NCBI RefSeq assembly: GCF_018691265.1
Contig: NW_024881321.1
Coordinates: 21,178,198 to 21,242,197, forward strand
Source of the DNA: Tyto alba
Lineage: Eukaryota > Chordata > Aves > Strigiformes > Tytonidae
Reading direction: 5' to 3'
Length of the DNA: 64,000 nucleotides
The notes beneath the pieces were generated by a model. It had not been told where the DNA came from and searched no databases. It worked only from the letters and a program-made list of their open reading frames with translations. A program made the position numbers and the translations under genes. Of the stretch, positions 37,416-48,696 are shown in pieces. How positions within the stretch are numbered: position 1 is the first letter of the stretch; each line of letters starts with the position of its first letter.

Positions 37416-38728
37416 GGGAGTGGGAAAAGGAAGAAAGTTTCTTATTCTGTGAATTTAGCTTGACATTTTTTCCAGTACCTAGAGGAAAAATAAGACACCT
37501 AAAACCAAACAAAACCCCAAACTTGTAGTTGTTGTAAAATCATTAGCAAGTGTTTTCTTTTATAATTTTATTATTTGCTTCTGCAAGGACCCCCTAAAAT
37601 CTATTTCAAATAATTAAGTCTTTCAGTTCTGTGTGAGAAGATGAGCAAGTCAACATAAACATCTTTGACTTTTCCAACCAAAATAATACAATAGATTGCA
37701 TTAAGTTAATCTTGAAAAGACACATTTAGTGTAGTCTCTCTATCATATTCCCATAGCAAGGGCTTCATTGACAAACATTATTTGTTCTGAAGAAAACACA
37801 ATCTTCATCCTTTCCATCTAGAAACATGATTGTTTTCATTTCTTATACACAAAGCATTTAATATATTTCAGCAGATCTTCAGGAAAGTAATTTTAAAGTC
37901 AGAGTGATTTCCTGTATTGACATCTTAGCTAATAATGGCAGTCTATACTTCTAAAATTATCAAGAATTCATTGGTGCAAACAGTTGTGTCAGCTTCTGTT
38001 CCTCAAACTCTTTGTAATTTCAATGGGAAAGATGACTATTGTTAACATCACTATACATATTTTGTAGGGCTAGATTTATTAGTTCAGGTTTTCAATGTCT
38101 TTGGTTTTGGCCAGAACTACAGATGTAATAACCAGGAAAGGAAAATAATAATCACTATATTATAAACAGCTAAAATACTGTCTTAGGTAAATTAAAAAAA
38201 ATATTTAAGAAATAAGGCTACAATTAATAAAGCGTAATTGTTCATTAATTTCTATGTCACAGATCTTTGATATATTACATGAAAATTACAGTGGTTACCT
38301 CATGTATTTAGTTAGATAATCACTAGTCTGTTCTTTGTGACATTATGTGCAATTCAGAATCTCAAAATACTTTATAGATGTATTACTGTTAAAGGATACT
38401 TTATCACAAACTTGACTGGTAACATGTTAGGCTTCACAAAATCCTTTCAGTGTGTGTTTAAATAACAGAATGAAGATGTCTATTAGAAACAAACAACACC
38501 CTTAAAGTGCAAGCATCATGTTCAGATGGGACTGTAGAGAAGAACATAAGTTTTCAGACACTAAATGTAATGCTTCAAAAAGGCAGGCCAAAAAAATTTC
38601 AAAGGAGTAACTTCCTAACTGTAAAAAAACAACAATAAAACTCAACATAGTCAGTGAACACAGCAAAGAATAGGTGTAGATGAGGTGTGAATGATGTGTA
38701 AAAAAACCCTGCTTGAATTAAAGGCGCT
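37416..38728. other. AT-rich DNA, nothing recognised
   Basis: No gene or repeat ends were recognised between the hAT-like element and the ERVL LTR. Confidence 0.5.
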
Positions 38729-39217
38729 TGTTGTTTGAGCCTGGTCAGCAGCTGAACACCACGAAGTCGCTCACCCACCCTCCCCCCACTTGGGAACGGG
38801 GAGGGAATTGAAGGGGCAAAGGGAGACTCGCGGGTTGAGATAAAAACAGTTTAATAACAGTAACAGAACAATACGCTAACAGCAGTATCAACAGGTAATG
38901 TACAATACAGCTGCTCACCACCCACCGACTGACACCCACCTGCTCCCAGCCAGCAATCCCAAACACAAAGGCCCCACAGCCACACTCCCAGAAGTGAAAG
39001 CCCCTCCCAGGCCACTCCTGCCTTTATATAGTGAGCACAAGGTCACGTGACACGGCTTATCGGCCAATCCGGGCCCAGCCCTCCAGCTGTGCTCCCCCCG
39101 CCCCCGCACACAGGTGAGGGCACTAGGACCTGGGGAGCCCCTGGGGTCTCAGTGTGCTGCTGCACTCCTCCAGCTACCAAAACCAACAGGAACTCTATTC
39201 CAGCCCAAACCAGGACA
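38729..39217 (-). mobile_element. 3' LTR of the ERVL provirus (489 bp)
   Basis: It belongs to the same family as 7599-8077 and 59303-59780. On the minus strand it begins TGTCCTGG and ends CTCAAACAACA, with CTATATAAAGG (about 39026-39036) and ATTAAA. Because the integrase is attached here, this copy identifies the family as ERVL. Short frames in the antisense direction are not genes. Confidence 0.9.
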
Positions 39218-39634
39218 GTATCCACCCCTTATTCCATATCATTTACATTACGCTCACATTCCATATTTTTAATACATTCTAATTAATTGCTAGCACACAG
39301 ATATCATTCCCTCAGTCCATGGTCCATCACTGCAGAATATATCATGAGTTCATTTGGTCCATAGCTTCAGGTTCCATCTGTCATAACAGTCCCTTCAGGC
39401 AGGAGGAGCAATGCTCAGTCAGTAGGGCAGGGGTGTTTTTGGACCTGACAGGAGGATGGCATGCAGTCTCTGTTGCAGTCGGAGCTGGTGGCTGATGCAT
39501 TTGACGCTGTCTGTATTCACAGTCTGCAGCTGTCGCTGGGCATCAGTTGCTGAAACCAGTCCTATTTTCATCCAAGTTCATGTTTGCCATAACAAAGCAT
39601 TGGTAGGGCGGTGTGGTGATTAATCTAATACAGC

Positions 39635-40122
39635 TTATTGGCTATTTTCGCCTAACATTAAGTCCCCTTGAGGTACACATCGGACTTCCCCGTCCTTCTG
39701 CATTACCCACCAAGTGCACCCGGGTCCTTGGGCAAAGGTAATCTCACGTATGGGCTTACCTTTACCTGAAGGAGGTATAACCCAGACGGTCTTCCCCAGC
39801 ATGTTTTTAGGGTGCACTACCGGGACTCTGTCTCCATCTACAATATGCAGAATGTTTGACTGCTCAGGGCCAGCCTGGTTGGCCGATCCTCTAGTATTGA
39901 CTAACCAAGTGGCCTTTGCTAAATGTGTGTCCCAATGCTTAAAAATTCCGCCTCCCATTGCTCTCAGCATGGTCTTTAGCAGCCCATTATACCACTCAAT
40001 TTTCCCGGAGGCTGGGGCATGATAGGGGATATGATATACCCACTCAATGCTATGTTCTTTTACCCAGGTGTTTATAAGATTATTTTGAAAATGAGTACCA
40101 TTATTACTGATCACACACTGAT
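39635..40122 (-). pseudogene. pol: ERVL integrase fragment (core and C-terminal domain)
   Basis: An open frame of about 159 codons encodes the second half of a retroviral integrase, the enzyme that joins viral DNA to the host chromosome. The first residues, around an NNGTHFQ motif, correspond to the second catalytic aspartate of the D,D-35-E triad, but an asparagine stands there (residue 4). A glutamate follows at residue 40, with exactly 35 residues between, as the triad requires. The C-terminal part is rich in W, V and G, like the SH3-like DNA-binding domain. The frame has no authentic start, lacks the zinc-binding N-terminal domain, and ends in a normal stop before the noncoding tail. It is inactive. 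Confidence 0.9.
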
Positions 40123-40150
40123 CCTTCAGCTTGGGAAAGAAATGCCTGAG

Positions 40151-41113
40151 GGACAGAAAATAGACATCTAAAAGACCTCAAAAGATTATAAGGAATATTT
40201 ATTATTTACAATTTCCCATCACAGATTTGAAAAGTATTAAGTGGAACTGTTAGGAATGATGCCCCTTTATATTATTTTTTACTTTTTCTGCATATTATTT
40301 GAAGGTTTTCACTGGTGGTTTTGCATGAGATTTCCTTTCTTCTGATGCAGGTCTATTTCCTTTTCAGGCCTTGTCTAGAGTATAATGAAAAGAATGTATA
40401 CGTCAGAAAATCCAAGTGTTCATTTTTGTTATTTGCTGCGGTGTGAGAGGGAGAGAAGGAAATTGCCTGCTTGTTGTTTTGTAAACAATTGTTAAGACAC
40501 AGGTTGGAGAAAGAGGGAAGCATTGTAAGGGTTCTGAGAAAAATGACTGGAGCTCAGGGGATGGAAACATGATAATGGTTGGGAAGTAGAGACTGGGGCA
40601 TTGGTCAACCTTCAGGAAATGGCTGCCTTGGAACATACATTAGTGGCTCTGGGGGGTACAGAAGATTTCTGTTTGGCATCTTGTAGATCAGTCCTGCTGA
40701 ATACCCTGGAGACACCTTTCCATCATAGCTTTTATGGTCCCCCTCCTTTCTTTTTCATCTTCCCTCCAAAGCAGTGGTTTAGCACTGAAGTGCCAGGAAA
40801 GGCCTTGTAGGATGGTATATACTCTGCCTCTTGCTTGCAGCAATAGAAACATGAGGTATCAGAACAGTACCTTTGCAGTCTCCTGTTCATTAAGGATACC
40901 TGTATAGGAGGAAGAAAGAAACTTGACAGTCCTTGAGTTTTTGTGAGGACACAATGTGCTGTTCTGCTACCAAAAGCCAGCCTCTTTTTCAGTACCCCAC
41001 AGGTTTCCAGGGTTGTTTTTTTCTTGAGTAGTAGGATGTGCACCAATAGGTAGTGGGTAAAGCATAGCAGGAGCAGTCTGCAGTGTTTGTCAGTGTTTGA
41101 ACACACTTAATAT
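40151..41113. other. mixed-composition DNA, unassigned
   Basis: Slightly GC-richer than the deserts around it, with overlapping open frames on both strands (for example 40732-41106 minus, 124 codons). None shows a recognisable domain, and no splice or poly(A) structure supports a gene. Confidence 0.4.
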
Positions 41114-41132
41114 CATGCCTTTGCCACATGCA

Positions 41133-41414
41133 TTAAGAAAATGCTCTGAATTCATCAAATAAAGAGGTTCCACAAACTACGAGGTATTCATCTACTGAGA
41201 ACTTCACTGAGTAGAAAGTATCTACCTGTCTGTCTCCACTTTTTTCTCCATCTCCATTGTTATCTTTTCCTCTATTTCTGCTATCTTTATCACTAACCCT
41301 GTCTCTTATGTCTGTATTCTGTCTGCTAAACTCAGGAAGAGAGGTAGTTTCACATCCTTGATGCTGTCCTAGACACTCCTGTTCTCTAAAACCACAGTGA
41401 TTCCACAGTCCCAT
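41133..41414 (-). other. low-complexity open frame, unassigned (93 codons)
   Basis: The minus-strand frame contains a strongly charged middle rich in D, K, R, N and G (…DKDSRNRGKDNNGDGEKSGDRQ, about residues 43-64). The nucleotides there are GA-rich, with CTGTCTGTCTCC-like units on the plus strand, so the peptide composition probably follows from a decayed simple repeat. The ends of the frame resemble no known protein. I see no promoter, splice site or polyadenylation evidence and do not call it a gene. Confidence 0.25.
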
Positions 41415-44400
41415 GTGAGACCTCCAAAAAGCAAAAAAGTCATAAGAAGTCCCTCAAACACGAAGGTGTACACAACATTGGTGACTTTCTTTTCTTGGAT
41501 ATCACTTCAACATGCTTCAGGAACTCTGGATGATAACTTTTGTGCATATCCTGATAGACACTCTCCGGAGACTTTTGTAGTGGTTCATCCCACACACCAG
41601 CTCAGAACATAATGTTTTAATTAGACACCGAAGTGCACTTGGAGAGCTTTGAGAATGGAATCGTTGGTTAAAATGCTCCAAATGGAATTGAATTCATACC
41701 TGGAAAAACCACTCTGAGTGTTGAACGAACAAGCAATAAGTGGAAAGAATCAGTATGCACTTCAAAACTTCATTGATACTTCAAAAAAAGTTATTAGCAA
41801 AAACATAGATAGGGTCACCCCTTTGTGTTCAATGAAAGACAAAGATAGTTTGGAGCAAGCAACCTATGGGTCTGTTACATTTTGGCTACTTTCTAAACAG
41901 AAAACAAACCTCTAACTTTAAATTAATAGAAGCTTGCCTTTGAATCCACTTTCATCTACAGATTACCAGAGAATCCTGAAGATGGTCTGTATAGCTGACA
42001 ACCTGTGAAGAAGTGGGTGTCCTTGAGCCCACACTGTGACTATTGTGATTAAAAACTTACCTACAACCTGGGATGCTGTATGGATTGCTCCAAAAAAACA
42101 ATATTGCATTAAAGTCTCAGTGAAAACACTGTCTCTTGCACACTTTTATCAAGTTTGAGACCCTTACTTCAGGGCTCCTTTGGCTGTGATTGTAGCTACT
42201 CTCTGATGGAAGAAGGGTTTAGTAAGATGAGAAAACAGTAAGAACAGCACTAGAACATGCTTTTAGCTTCTTTTAAAAAAATCTAATATTGATAAGTTTA
42301 TGTTGCCTGTGCCTATCCTTTTAATATGCTTTGATTTTTATGCTCATCAGAATGTCAAGGTGAAGTGACTCAGTAGTGGGAGACTAAAATAACAATCTAG
42401 TTATCCCAGTTTCCAGAAATTTAAGGAAAACTAATCTCTAGTATATTGCATCAAATAATAACAGCAAGGGATGAAGCTGTTTACTAAGAGATATAAAATA
42501 TTATTATAATCAGCCATTAATAGCAGCAGACTAATATCAGCAAATACTAAGATAGTTTGCTACTCTATAAAATTTAATAACACAAAACTTAATTTTTATT
42601 TTCTTTTAACATGGCTCATTATCTTTATTTCTGCATGAACAGATGTTCACTGGTAGAATTTTATTTTTTTTTTTTAGTTCTAAATGTGAATGATCATTAA
42701 AAAATATCCTAAATATTTGAAGTGGATCTCATACATGCCATAACCAATTTGTGTCAAAACCAAAATTTCCCTATTATGCATACTTGTCGAAAATATCTTT
42801 CAGAAGAATGAGAGAATATGCTTGGCTTATTTCTGAATGCAATTATTTTGTGAAAGACTATACAACGCTCCCCACCTCCCCCAAAATAAAATCCAAACCT
42901 CTTACTCTCAAAAGGAGAAAAGAAAGAAAAAAAAACAGAAAGGCTCTTCTGTTTTAAAAACTATATAAGTGGGTATTACAAAACATAGTTCTGTCACCAC
43001 AGACTTTTAATGGCAAATTTAGGACTTTGTGGCAGTAAGTAAAAGTGAAAACGCTGCAGGTAAGTGTGGAAAGGGAAAGAAACTAATGTCAGAAGAGGAC
43101 CTTGATGAAATTCATTTCACCTACTTTTAGACAGCTAGAACTATAGATACCCCCATTTTGTCAAATGCAATCTGATCCCTGTATCAGTTTATATGAAAAC
43201 CTGTAAAGATGGTGAGTGCAAAACTAAGAAGTTAAATGAAAAATTATTTATCACATCTCATGGGCAATTCTGTAACTCTTCCAGACAAGATGTCTGTGGT
43301 TAAAGTTGATAATTTCAAAAAGTTACATTGAAACTGAGCATTTCTGAAGAGGACAAACCAGTAACATAAAGTTTCACACAGTGAAGAAAAAGGTGAATTG
43401 AAACCTAGTATTTGTCGAAAATGGAATAAAAGGTGAAAACAAGCATCTGAAGTAAAACAATACATGGATGGAAAAAATAACTGGAAAAGACAAAATAAAT
43501 CTATGCTTATTTGAAAAAAAAAAAAAAAAAAAGATCAGTAATTAGTTAAAAACACATTTTAATAAAAGTGGTATTCAGCAGAAGCTTCTAAGATGCCAGA
43601 AGAAAATAAATGTAAAAATCCTAGTTAGAATTCTGCTTGACAGCATTAAATGTAGGAGAAGAGGCAGGACACATAAATTAAGGAAAGCATTGCCCCTCCC
43701 TCCAGGCTTTGTGCATGAATGTAGTTAATGAAATGGCTGTCAGAGGAAGCAGGTAACAAAAACAGATTTAAAATTTGTTTAAGGTGATGTTGTATATCAG
43801 ATCTTCTGAATTCCATCACAGGTGTGCATTTTAAAAAAAAAAAAAAAAAAAAAAGAAAAGAAAAAATATTTTTCTTTCATCTCATATGTTGATTTTTTTT
43901 TTTTTTTTAAATGGATGTTATAATTTAATTGTGAAATATTAGGGAGAAAAAAGACTGAATGGATTTAGGATAAATTAAGAAATATTAGCAGAGTATCATC
44001 ACCATATGAAATAATTTATCACTATGGGAAATAATTTAAAACTTTAGACATAGAGAAAACTATAAAGAACTATGGCTAAGAAGAACTATTTTACCTGAAA
44101 TGTAAATGTAATAAAGGAATGAACTGACTAGAAAGGATGGCTAAGACATTTTCTTCCCAGAATAATCTACAGAATAATTTAGAGGTTTTCAGGGCAATAT
44201 TGAAGAGCAGAATAAAATAACTTTTAAACTTGTACATTAAGTATTTTTTTAACTGAAATTTAAAGACTTAAATGTAATGTAGAACAAAGGGTAATACTGG
44301 GACAATGTCAAGAAAATGTTTAACAGCTGACATATTACTGTGCCATAAAGCAAATGAATTTTTGGAAGTAAAGGATGAGAAAGGGATGTAAAGGGATGAG

Positions 44401-44697
44401 GAAGGAAAGTGTAATTGGGAAGATATATTTCTATATTATTTGTATATATATATATGCATATATGTACAGGTACATACTTATGCTTCTGTATATGCTTACG
44501 TGTATGTATCTTGTATGTATGCAAAACCAAATATCTCTGCAGAAATATCTAATGTGTTATAGTGGATGCAACAGTATACTTGAAATAATTTTTTCACTTT
44601 ATTACTATACGTATACAGAGGTTACAGGAAAATGATTAAGATAAAATCTAATAATTTAAGCTTTCTAAATAAATTGCCATTGTAACAGATTGACATC
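41415..44697. other. AT-rich DNA, no gene recognised
   Basis: Contains homopolymer runs (A18 near 43514-43531, A22 at 43833-43854, T16 at 43893-43908) and an AT dinucleotide patch (about 44438-44464). No mobile-element signature was recognised. Confidence 0.5.
43833..43908. repeat. A22 … T16 homopolymer inverted pair
   Basis: An uninterrupted A22 (43833-43854) and T16 (43893-43908) lie 38 bases apart and could pair as a hairpin. Confidence 0.85.
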
Positions 44698-45768
44698 TGT
44701 CGTGGTTTAGGCCTGATTGACAGCCAACCACAATGCAGCACCTCTCTCTCCCTTCCCCTCCAGCAATGAGAAGGGACAGAGAGCCAGGCTTGGGGTTCAA
44801 GATAGGACTGGGATGGGGGAAAATCCCCCTTTTATGATCACGAGCAAAAGGCAGACTCGTTAGGGGAAGAAAAAAAACCATACATTTATTACAGACACTA
44901 ACAACACATAACAGAGTAGGACAGTGAGAAACATTGCCACATCTTGAGAACACCTTCTCCCCACCCCTCCCTTCTTCCCGGGCTCAGTTCTGCTCCCGAT
45001 ATCTCTACCTCCTCCCCCAGTGGCACAGGGGCAGGGAATGGGGGGTGCAGTCGGTGCTGCCTTCCTTCATGTTCGGTGAGGGGAGTGTCCAAAACTTGTT
45101 CCCCCCTGCTCCATCGTGGTCCCCCTCTCACAGGAGACAGTCCTCCACACACTTTCTCTGACTTGAATTCCTCACATGGGCCGCAGCGTTCCCCACACTG
45201 CTCCGTCATGGGTCACTAACTTCCTCCGACTGGATTCTCTCCCACGGCTGCAGCCCTTCCTGAGCTGCTCCAGCGTGGGACTCCCCCGCATGCTGCAATC
45301 CTCCCAGTGCTGAATTACAGCAGCGGGGCTACCTTTTCCCATGAGACCCCGGCCTTCTTCGGGCACAGAACCTTGATTATGCCGAGCAGGAACAACAGGC
45401 TGTAAATCAATGTCCGCTCCACCGTAGATCTTCATGGGTGGCAGGGGGGGGCCGCCCTGCCGTCTCACCACAGGACACAGGGGGGTCTCTGCTCCGGCAC
45501 ACCTCCCCCCTCCTTTCTTCCTCCGTTCCTCCACTGACCTTGGTGTTCATGCAGCTGCAGCGACTCCTCCTCACAAGTCCGATTGCCCGTCACCACGTCC
45601 CTTCTTAAATACGTTATCGCAGAGGCGCAGCCGATTGGCTCAATTTCCCAAACAGAAGTGGAGCTGACATGGAGCTGGGGGAGCTTCGAGAAGCTTCTCA
45701 CAGGGGGCCGCCCTGATAGCCCCCTCCCCTGCCACCAAAAAACTCCACCACTCACTCAACCCAGGACA
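44698..45768 (-). mobile_element. 3' LTR of the mismatched element (1071 bp)
   Basis: On the minus strand it begins TGTCCTGGGTTGAGTG and ends AGGCCTAAACCACGACA. The interior carries GC-rich repeated units like the LTRs at 14607-15567 and 48697-49578, including CACCCCTCCCTTCTTCCCGG and CACAGGAGACAGTCCT on the plus strand. A TATA-like GTATTTAAGAAGG (about 45601-45613) and an AATAAA signal (plus TTTATT, about 44884) are present. Open frames of 70-120 codons on both strands here reflect GC-rich sequence, not genes. Confidence 0.8.
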
Positions 45769-45788
45769 TTCCACCCCTCGCCTCTGCG
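45769..45788 (-). other. polypurine tract
   Basis: The minus strand is purine-rich (GAGGCGAGGGGTGGAA) directly upstream of the 3' LTR, the position where plus-strand DNA synthesis is primed in retroelements. Confidence 0.8.
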
Positions 45789-46095
45789 AATCACATATTT
45801 AAGAATTAAGAGATCCAACATTCAATACAGAAAACAGTATACACATCAACATCAGAACAAAGAGTAGGCAAAACCAGACTGAAAGGAACTTCCCCACACC
45901 CAGATAAAACATATACTGACAGAATACTGAGACACAACACAGAACATCCACCCATAGTCCCTTCACCACACCTGAAAAAAACTTCCCCACAATTACAACT
46001 ACAGACATTACAAAGATCATTCCACTAACGGAGTTCAGTCTGTATTTTGCTCATTACCTCTCCCAATTAATATCCTTATCAAATCGCAACCCTCT

Positions 46096-46113
46096 ACCCC
46101 ACATTGGGCGCCA
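46096..46113 (-). other. primer-binding site, tRNA-Lys(1,2) type
   Basis: The minus strand begins TGGCGCCCAA six bases inside the 5' LTR and extends 18 bases. It matches the complement of the tRNA-Lys(1,2) 3' end at all but about two positions by my reading. This supports a lysine-primed element, whereas many ERVL elements use tRNA-Leu. Confidence 0.8.
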
Positions 46114-46118
46114 AAAAC

Positions 46119-46719
46119 TGTTGTGGTTTGGGCCTGATTGGCAACCAACCACCGCAGCTAATCACCCTCCCTTCCCCCTCCCCACCTGGGAATGGGGGAG
46201 GGGATTAGAGGGGTGAAGGGAGACTCGCAAGCTGAGATAGGAACAGTTTAATAATGGCAATAAAATGAGAACAATAATGATGATGGGGGAAAACAAAAAG
46301 AGATATATAAACAGGCGATGTACAGCGTAATTGCTCACCACCCGCTAACCAATACCCAGCCTGTTCCCGGCTAGCAACCCTGAGATACCAAGATCCCACA
46401 ATCCCAATCCCGGAAGCGAGACAGAGCTCCTTCCCAACCACCCCTCCTCTATATAGTGAGCATGACGTTCCATGATATGGAATATTTCACTGGCCAGTTA
46501 GGTTCAGGTGCTGTGGCCGTGCTCCCTCCCTGCTCCCTGTGCCCTTGTGCACGGGCAGGACACGGGGAGTCGGAGAGTCCTTGAAGTCTGGCAGCAGCTG
46601 AAAACATCAGTGTGCTATCAGCATTCTTCTCATACCAAACCCAAAGCTAAATCCAAAACACAGCACTCATCTAGTCCCTGAAAAAGAATATTAACTCTAT
46701 TTCAGCCCAAACTAAGACA
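46119..46719 (-). mobile_element. 5' LTR of the mismatched element (601 bp)
   Basis: On the minus strand it starts TGTCTTAGTTTGGGCTG and ends GGCCCAAACCACAACA. Its U3, TATA (CACTATATAGAGG) and U5 (CCTATCTCAGCTTGCGAGTCTCCC) resemble the ERVL LTR family at 7599 and 38729 much more than they resemble its own partner LTR. Confidence 0.85.
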
Positions 46720-46724
46720 ACATC

Positions 46725-46969
46725 ACATACAGGGCTATTTATTTACAAAATCAGGAGATGCTAATTTAAAAAAAAAAAAAAAAAATTGGCCTCTGTCTTT
46801 ATAAAGAAAAAGGCATGATACAAATTCTGGAAATAGTCATGACTTTTCCTGGAAAAGAGTCATTACACATAGAGAAGTCATTATTGGTCTGTGACAGATG
46901 TTCAGAATACTAAGACAAAAAATTAAACCTAACCGGAAATCTGAAGAAGATAGATTCTCCTGAGACTAC

Positions 46970-47001
<32 letters not shown>

Positions 47002-48296
47002 AGGAAAAAGAAATCCCAATTCCCTCTGACTCAACAATACTTTGATTAAAAACCAGAAATGTATGGGGTTTTTTAGAATGCAGTTTCTTTCGGGGCTATT
47101 TCATGAATTTGGAGCAGTATGCCTGTGGGTCTAGGTATTTAGTACTAATTGTACAATATTAAACTACAGAAAAATAATGCATTGCAAAACCAAATGAAAG
47201 GGAAAAGTGTAGAAAATGGGGGCAAAATTCCAAATAGTTCTGCATTAGATATTATCTGAATTTAGTATGTAACTCATTCCTTTATGTCTTATTGGAAATA
47301 TTTATGTGTCTCACTAGAAGTTATTAAAATGGAATTGCAGGTATCCACACATAAGGGACAGTCCTGAAACCAGCTACCAGAATGTACAGTTATTACCTAG
47401 CCTCAAGATTTTGATATTTTGCAGACAACTAGGATTCTGATCTTTATGATTCTCAGGCATCTAAATGTTCTTTTGCTTCACATATCAAACAGTAAAGAAT
47501 TCTGGAAAAAACTCAAGCCTCAAATGTGTTCAGAAATGAGACATTTCTTTAGGTACATTATGTACTTAATCTGGCAGGCATTCTTAGAACATGCTTATCA
47601 AACAGAGCTTTGGACAAAATGCTGCTGCATTTACATGTATCTTAAATGTAATTTCTTATTATTTTCTTGTTGAGGAGTCAGAGTACTCATCTGAAAGTAG
47701 ACAGAGGTTTGATTCCTACTTCTGCTTGAGTGGGAAATATTGGATCCCAATGTTTCCTTAGATCCAGATGTCTTTTTGTACAGTGCACTGTGGAAATCCC
47801 AACCAAAAATGCACAGTTCTTTTAATGCACTCTATGGGTAGTTTAGAAACATAATCTATGATTTCATCTTTCACCTGCAGGATAACTGTATAAAATAGGC
47901 CCACCTTATTTATACATGTAGCACCTCAGTCTTTGGATCTAGCCCTTCCCTTCCCCAAATTAATGCATGTAGCATATTGTATTGTTTGATTTCATATAAC
48001 TTTTTACATTGAGTGGTTAAGTTTAAATTAGTTACTCAGATTCCCATTATCCTTAAAGGGACAAAAGAGGTACATGAGGAAAGTAAATTATCTAATGCTT
48101 TAGGAAGGACAAATTGCCACCTGGCGATGCCTGTTTCCTTCCATAAATTATAAAAGGAACCTAGATGACTACTAAGACAGTAAATTACTAGATTTTTTAA
48201 GGTAGTGACATGAATCCTATCTCTTCTGTTCAAAAATATATATATACTGGTGAAAAATATTTTGAAAATTTATCACTGATTGATATGTGTAGTTTT
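46725..48296. other. AT-rich DNA with A runs, no gene recognised
   Basis: Long A runs lie at about 46768-46785 and 46977-47002. A weak tRNA-like patch is at 47671-47720. No open frame longer than 84 codons is present. Confidence 0.5.
47671..47720 (+). repeat. possible ancient tRNA-derived SINE remnant
   Basis: A stretch reading GAGGAGTCAGAGTACTCATCTG followed 30 bases later by AGGTTTGATTCCT resembles the A-box region and B box (GGTTCGANTCC) of a tRNA-derived SINE head. It is diverged, so this is only a suggestion. Confidence 0.3.
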
Positions 48297-48575
48297 TGTT
48301 ATTTAAGCCTAGCAAGCAGCTAAGCCCCACACAGCCTCTTGCTCACTCCCCCCACAGTGGGATGGGGAAGAGAATTGGAAGGGTAAAAGTGAGGAAACTC
48401 ATTGGTTGAGATAAAGATATTTTAATAGGTAAAGCAAATAAGGAGTAGGCTCAAGCAAAGCAAAATAAGAAATTAATTCACTTTTTCCCATCAGCAGGCA
48501 GGTGTTTAGTGATTTCCAGGAAAGCAGGGCTCCATCAGATGTAACAGTTACTCGGGAAAACAAATGCTATAACTA
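48297..48575 (-). mobile_element. 3' half of an ERVL-type LTR (family of 9744-11043)
   Basis: On the minus strand it ends …GGCTTAAATAACA. The plus strand carries CTCACTCCCCCCACAGTGGGAT, GGTTGAGATAAAGATATTTTAATAGG and CCAGGAAAGCAGGGCTCCATC, each matched in antisense in the LTR at 9744-11043. Similarity fades near 48575, so U3 is missing. Confidence 0.8.
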
Positions 48576-48696
48576 TATGAAATTTTGGATTCTTACCCAA
48601 CTATCTCAACTTTTTCAAGACTATAACTGTTTAATAGTACTAACTTGTCATTCTATTTCTAACAATTTTTTAATATTGTTTACATATATTTTTTTC

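Larger units (their letters stand above)
38729..40150 (-). mobile_element. 5'-truncated ERVL provirus: integrase end, noncoding tail, PPT, 3' LTR
   Basis: On the minus strand the order is integrase coding sequence (from about 40150 to 39635), about 417 bases with no env gene, a purine tract AAGGGGTGGA next to the LTR (plus side about 39221-39230), and a complete LTR (39217 down to 38729). Absence of env between integrase and LTR fits the ERVL class. The element stops within the integrase core at about 40150, where unrelated DNA begins, so gag, protease, reverse transcriptase and the 5' LTR are gone. Confidence 0.9.
44698..46719 (-). mobile_element. short nonautonomous ERV with PBS, PPT and two mismatched LTRs
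   Basis: On the minus strand the order is 5' LTR (46719-46119), spacer, primer-binding site (46113-46096), about 325 bases of noncoding interior, polypurine tract (about 45785-45769), and 3' LTR (45768-44698). Perfect 5-bp direct repeats ACATC flank the whole (44693-44697 and 46720-46724), so it behaves as one insertion unit. No gag, pol or env sequence remains. The two LTRs differ over nearly all their length and agree only in the last 30 or so bases. Confidence 0.8.

Noticed and set aside
44898..45867. Several frames of 75-120 codons on both strands
   Set aside because: They come from GC-rich repeated units in the 3' LTR of the mismatched element; no protein-family signal.
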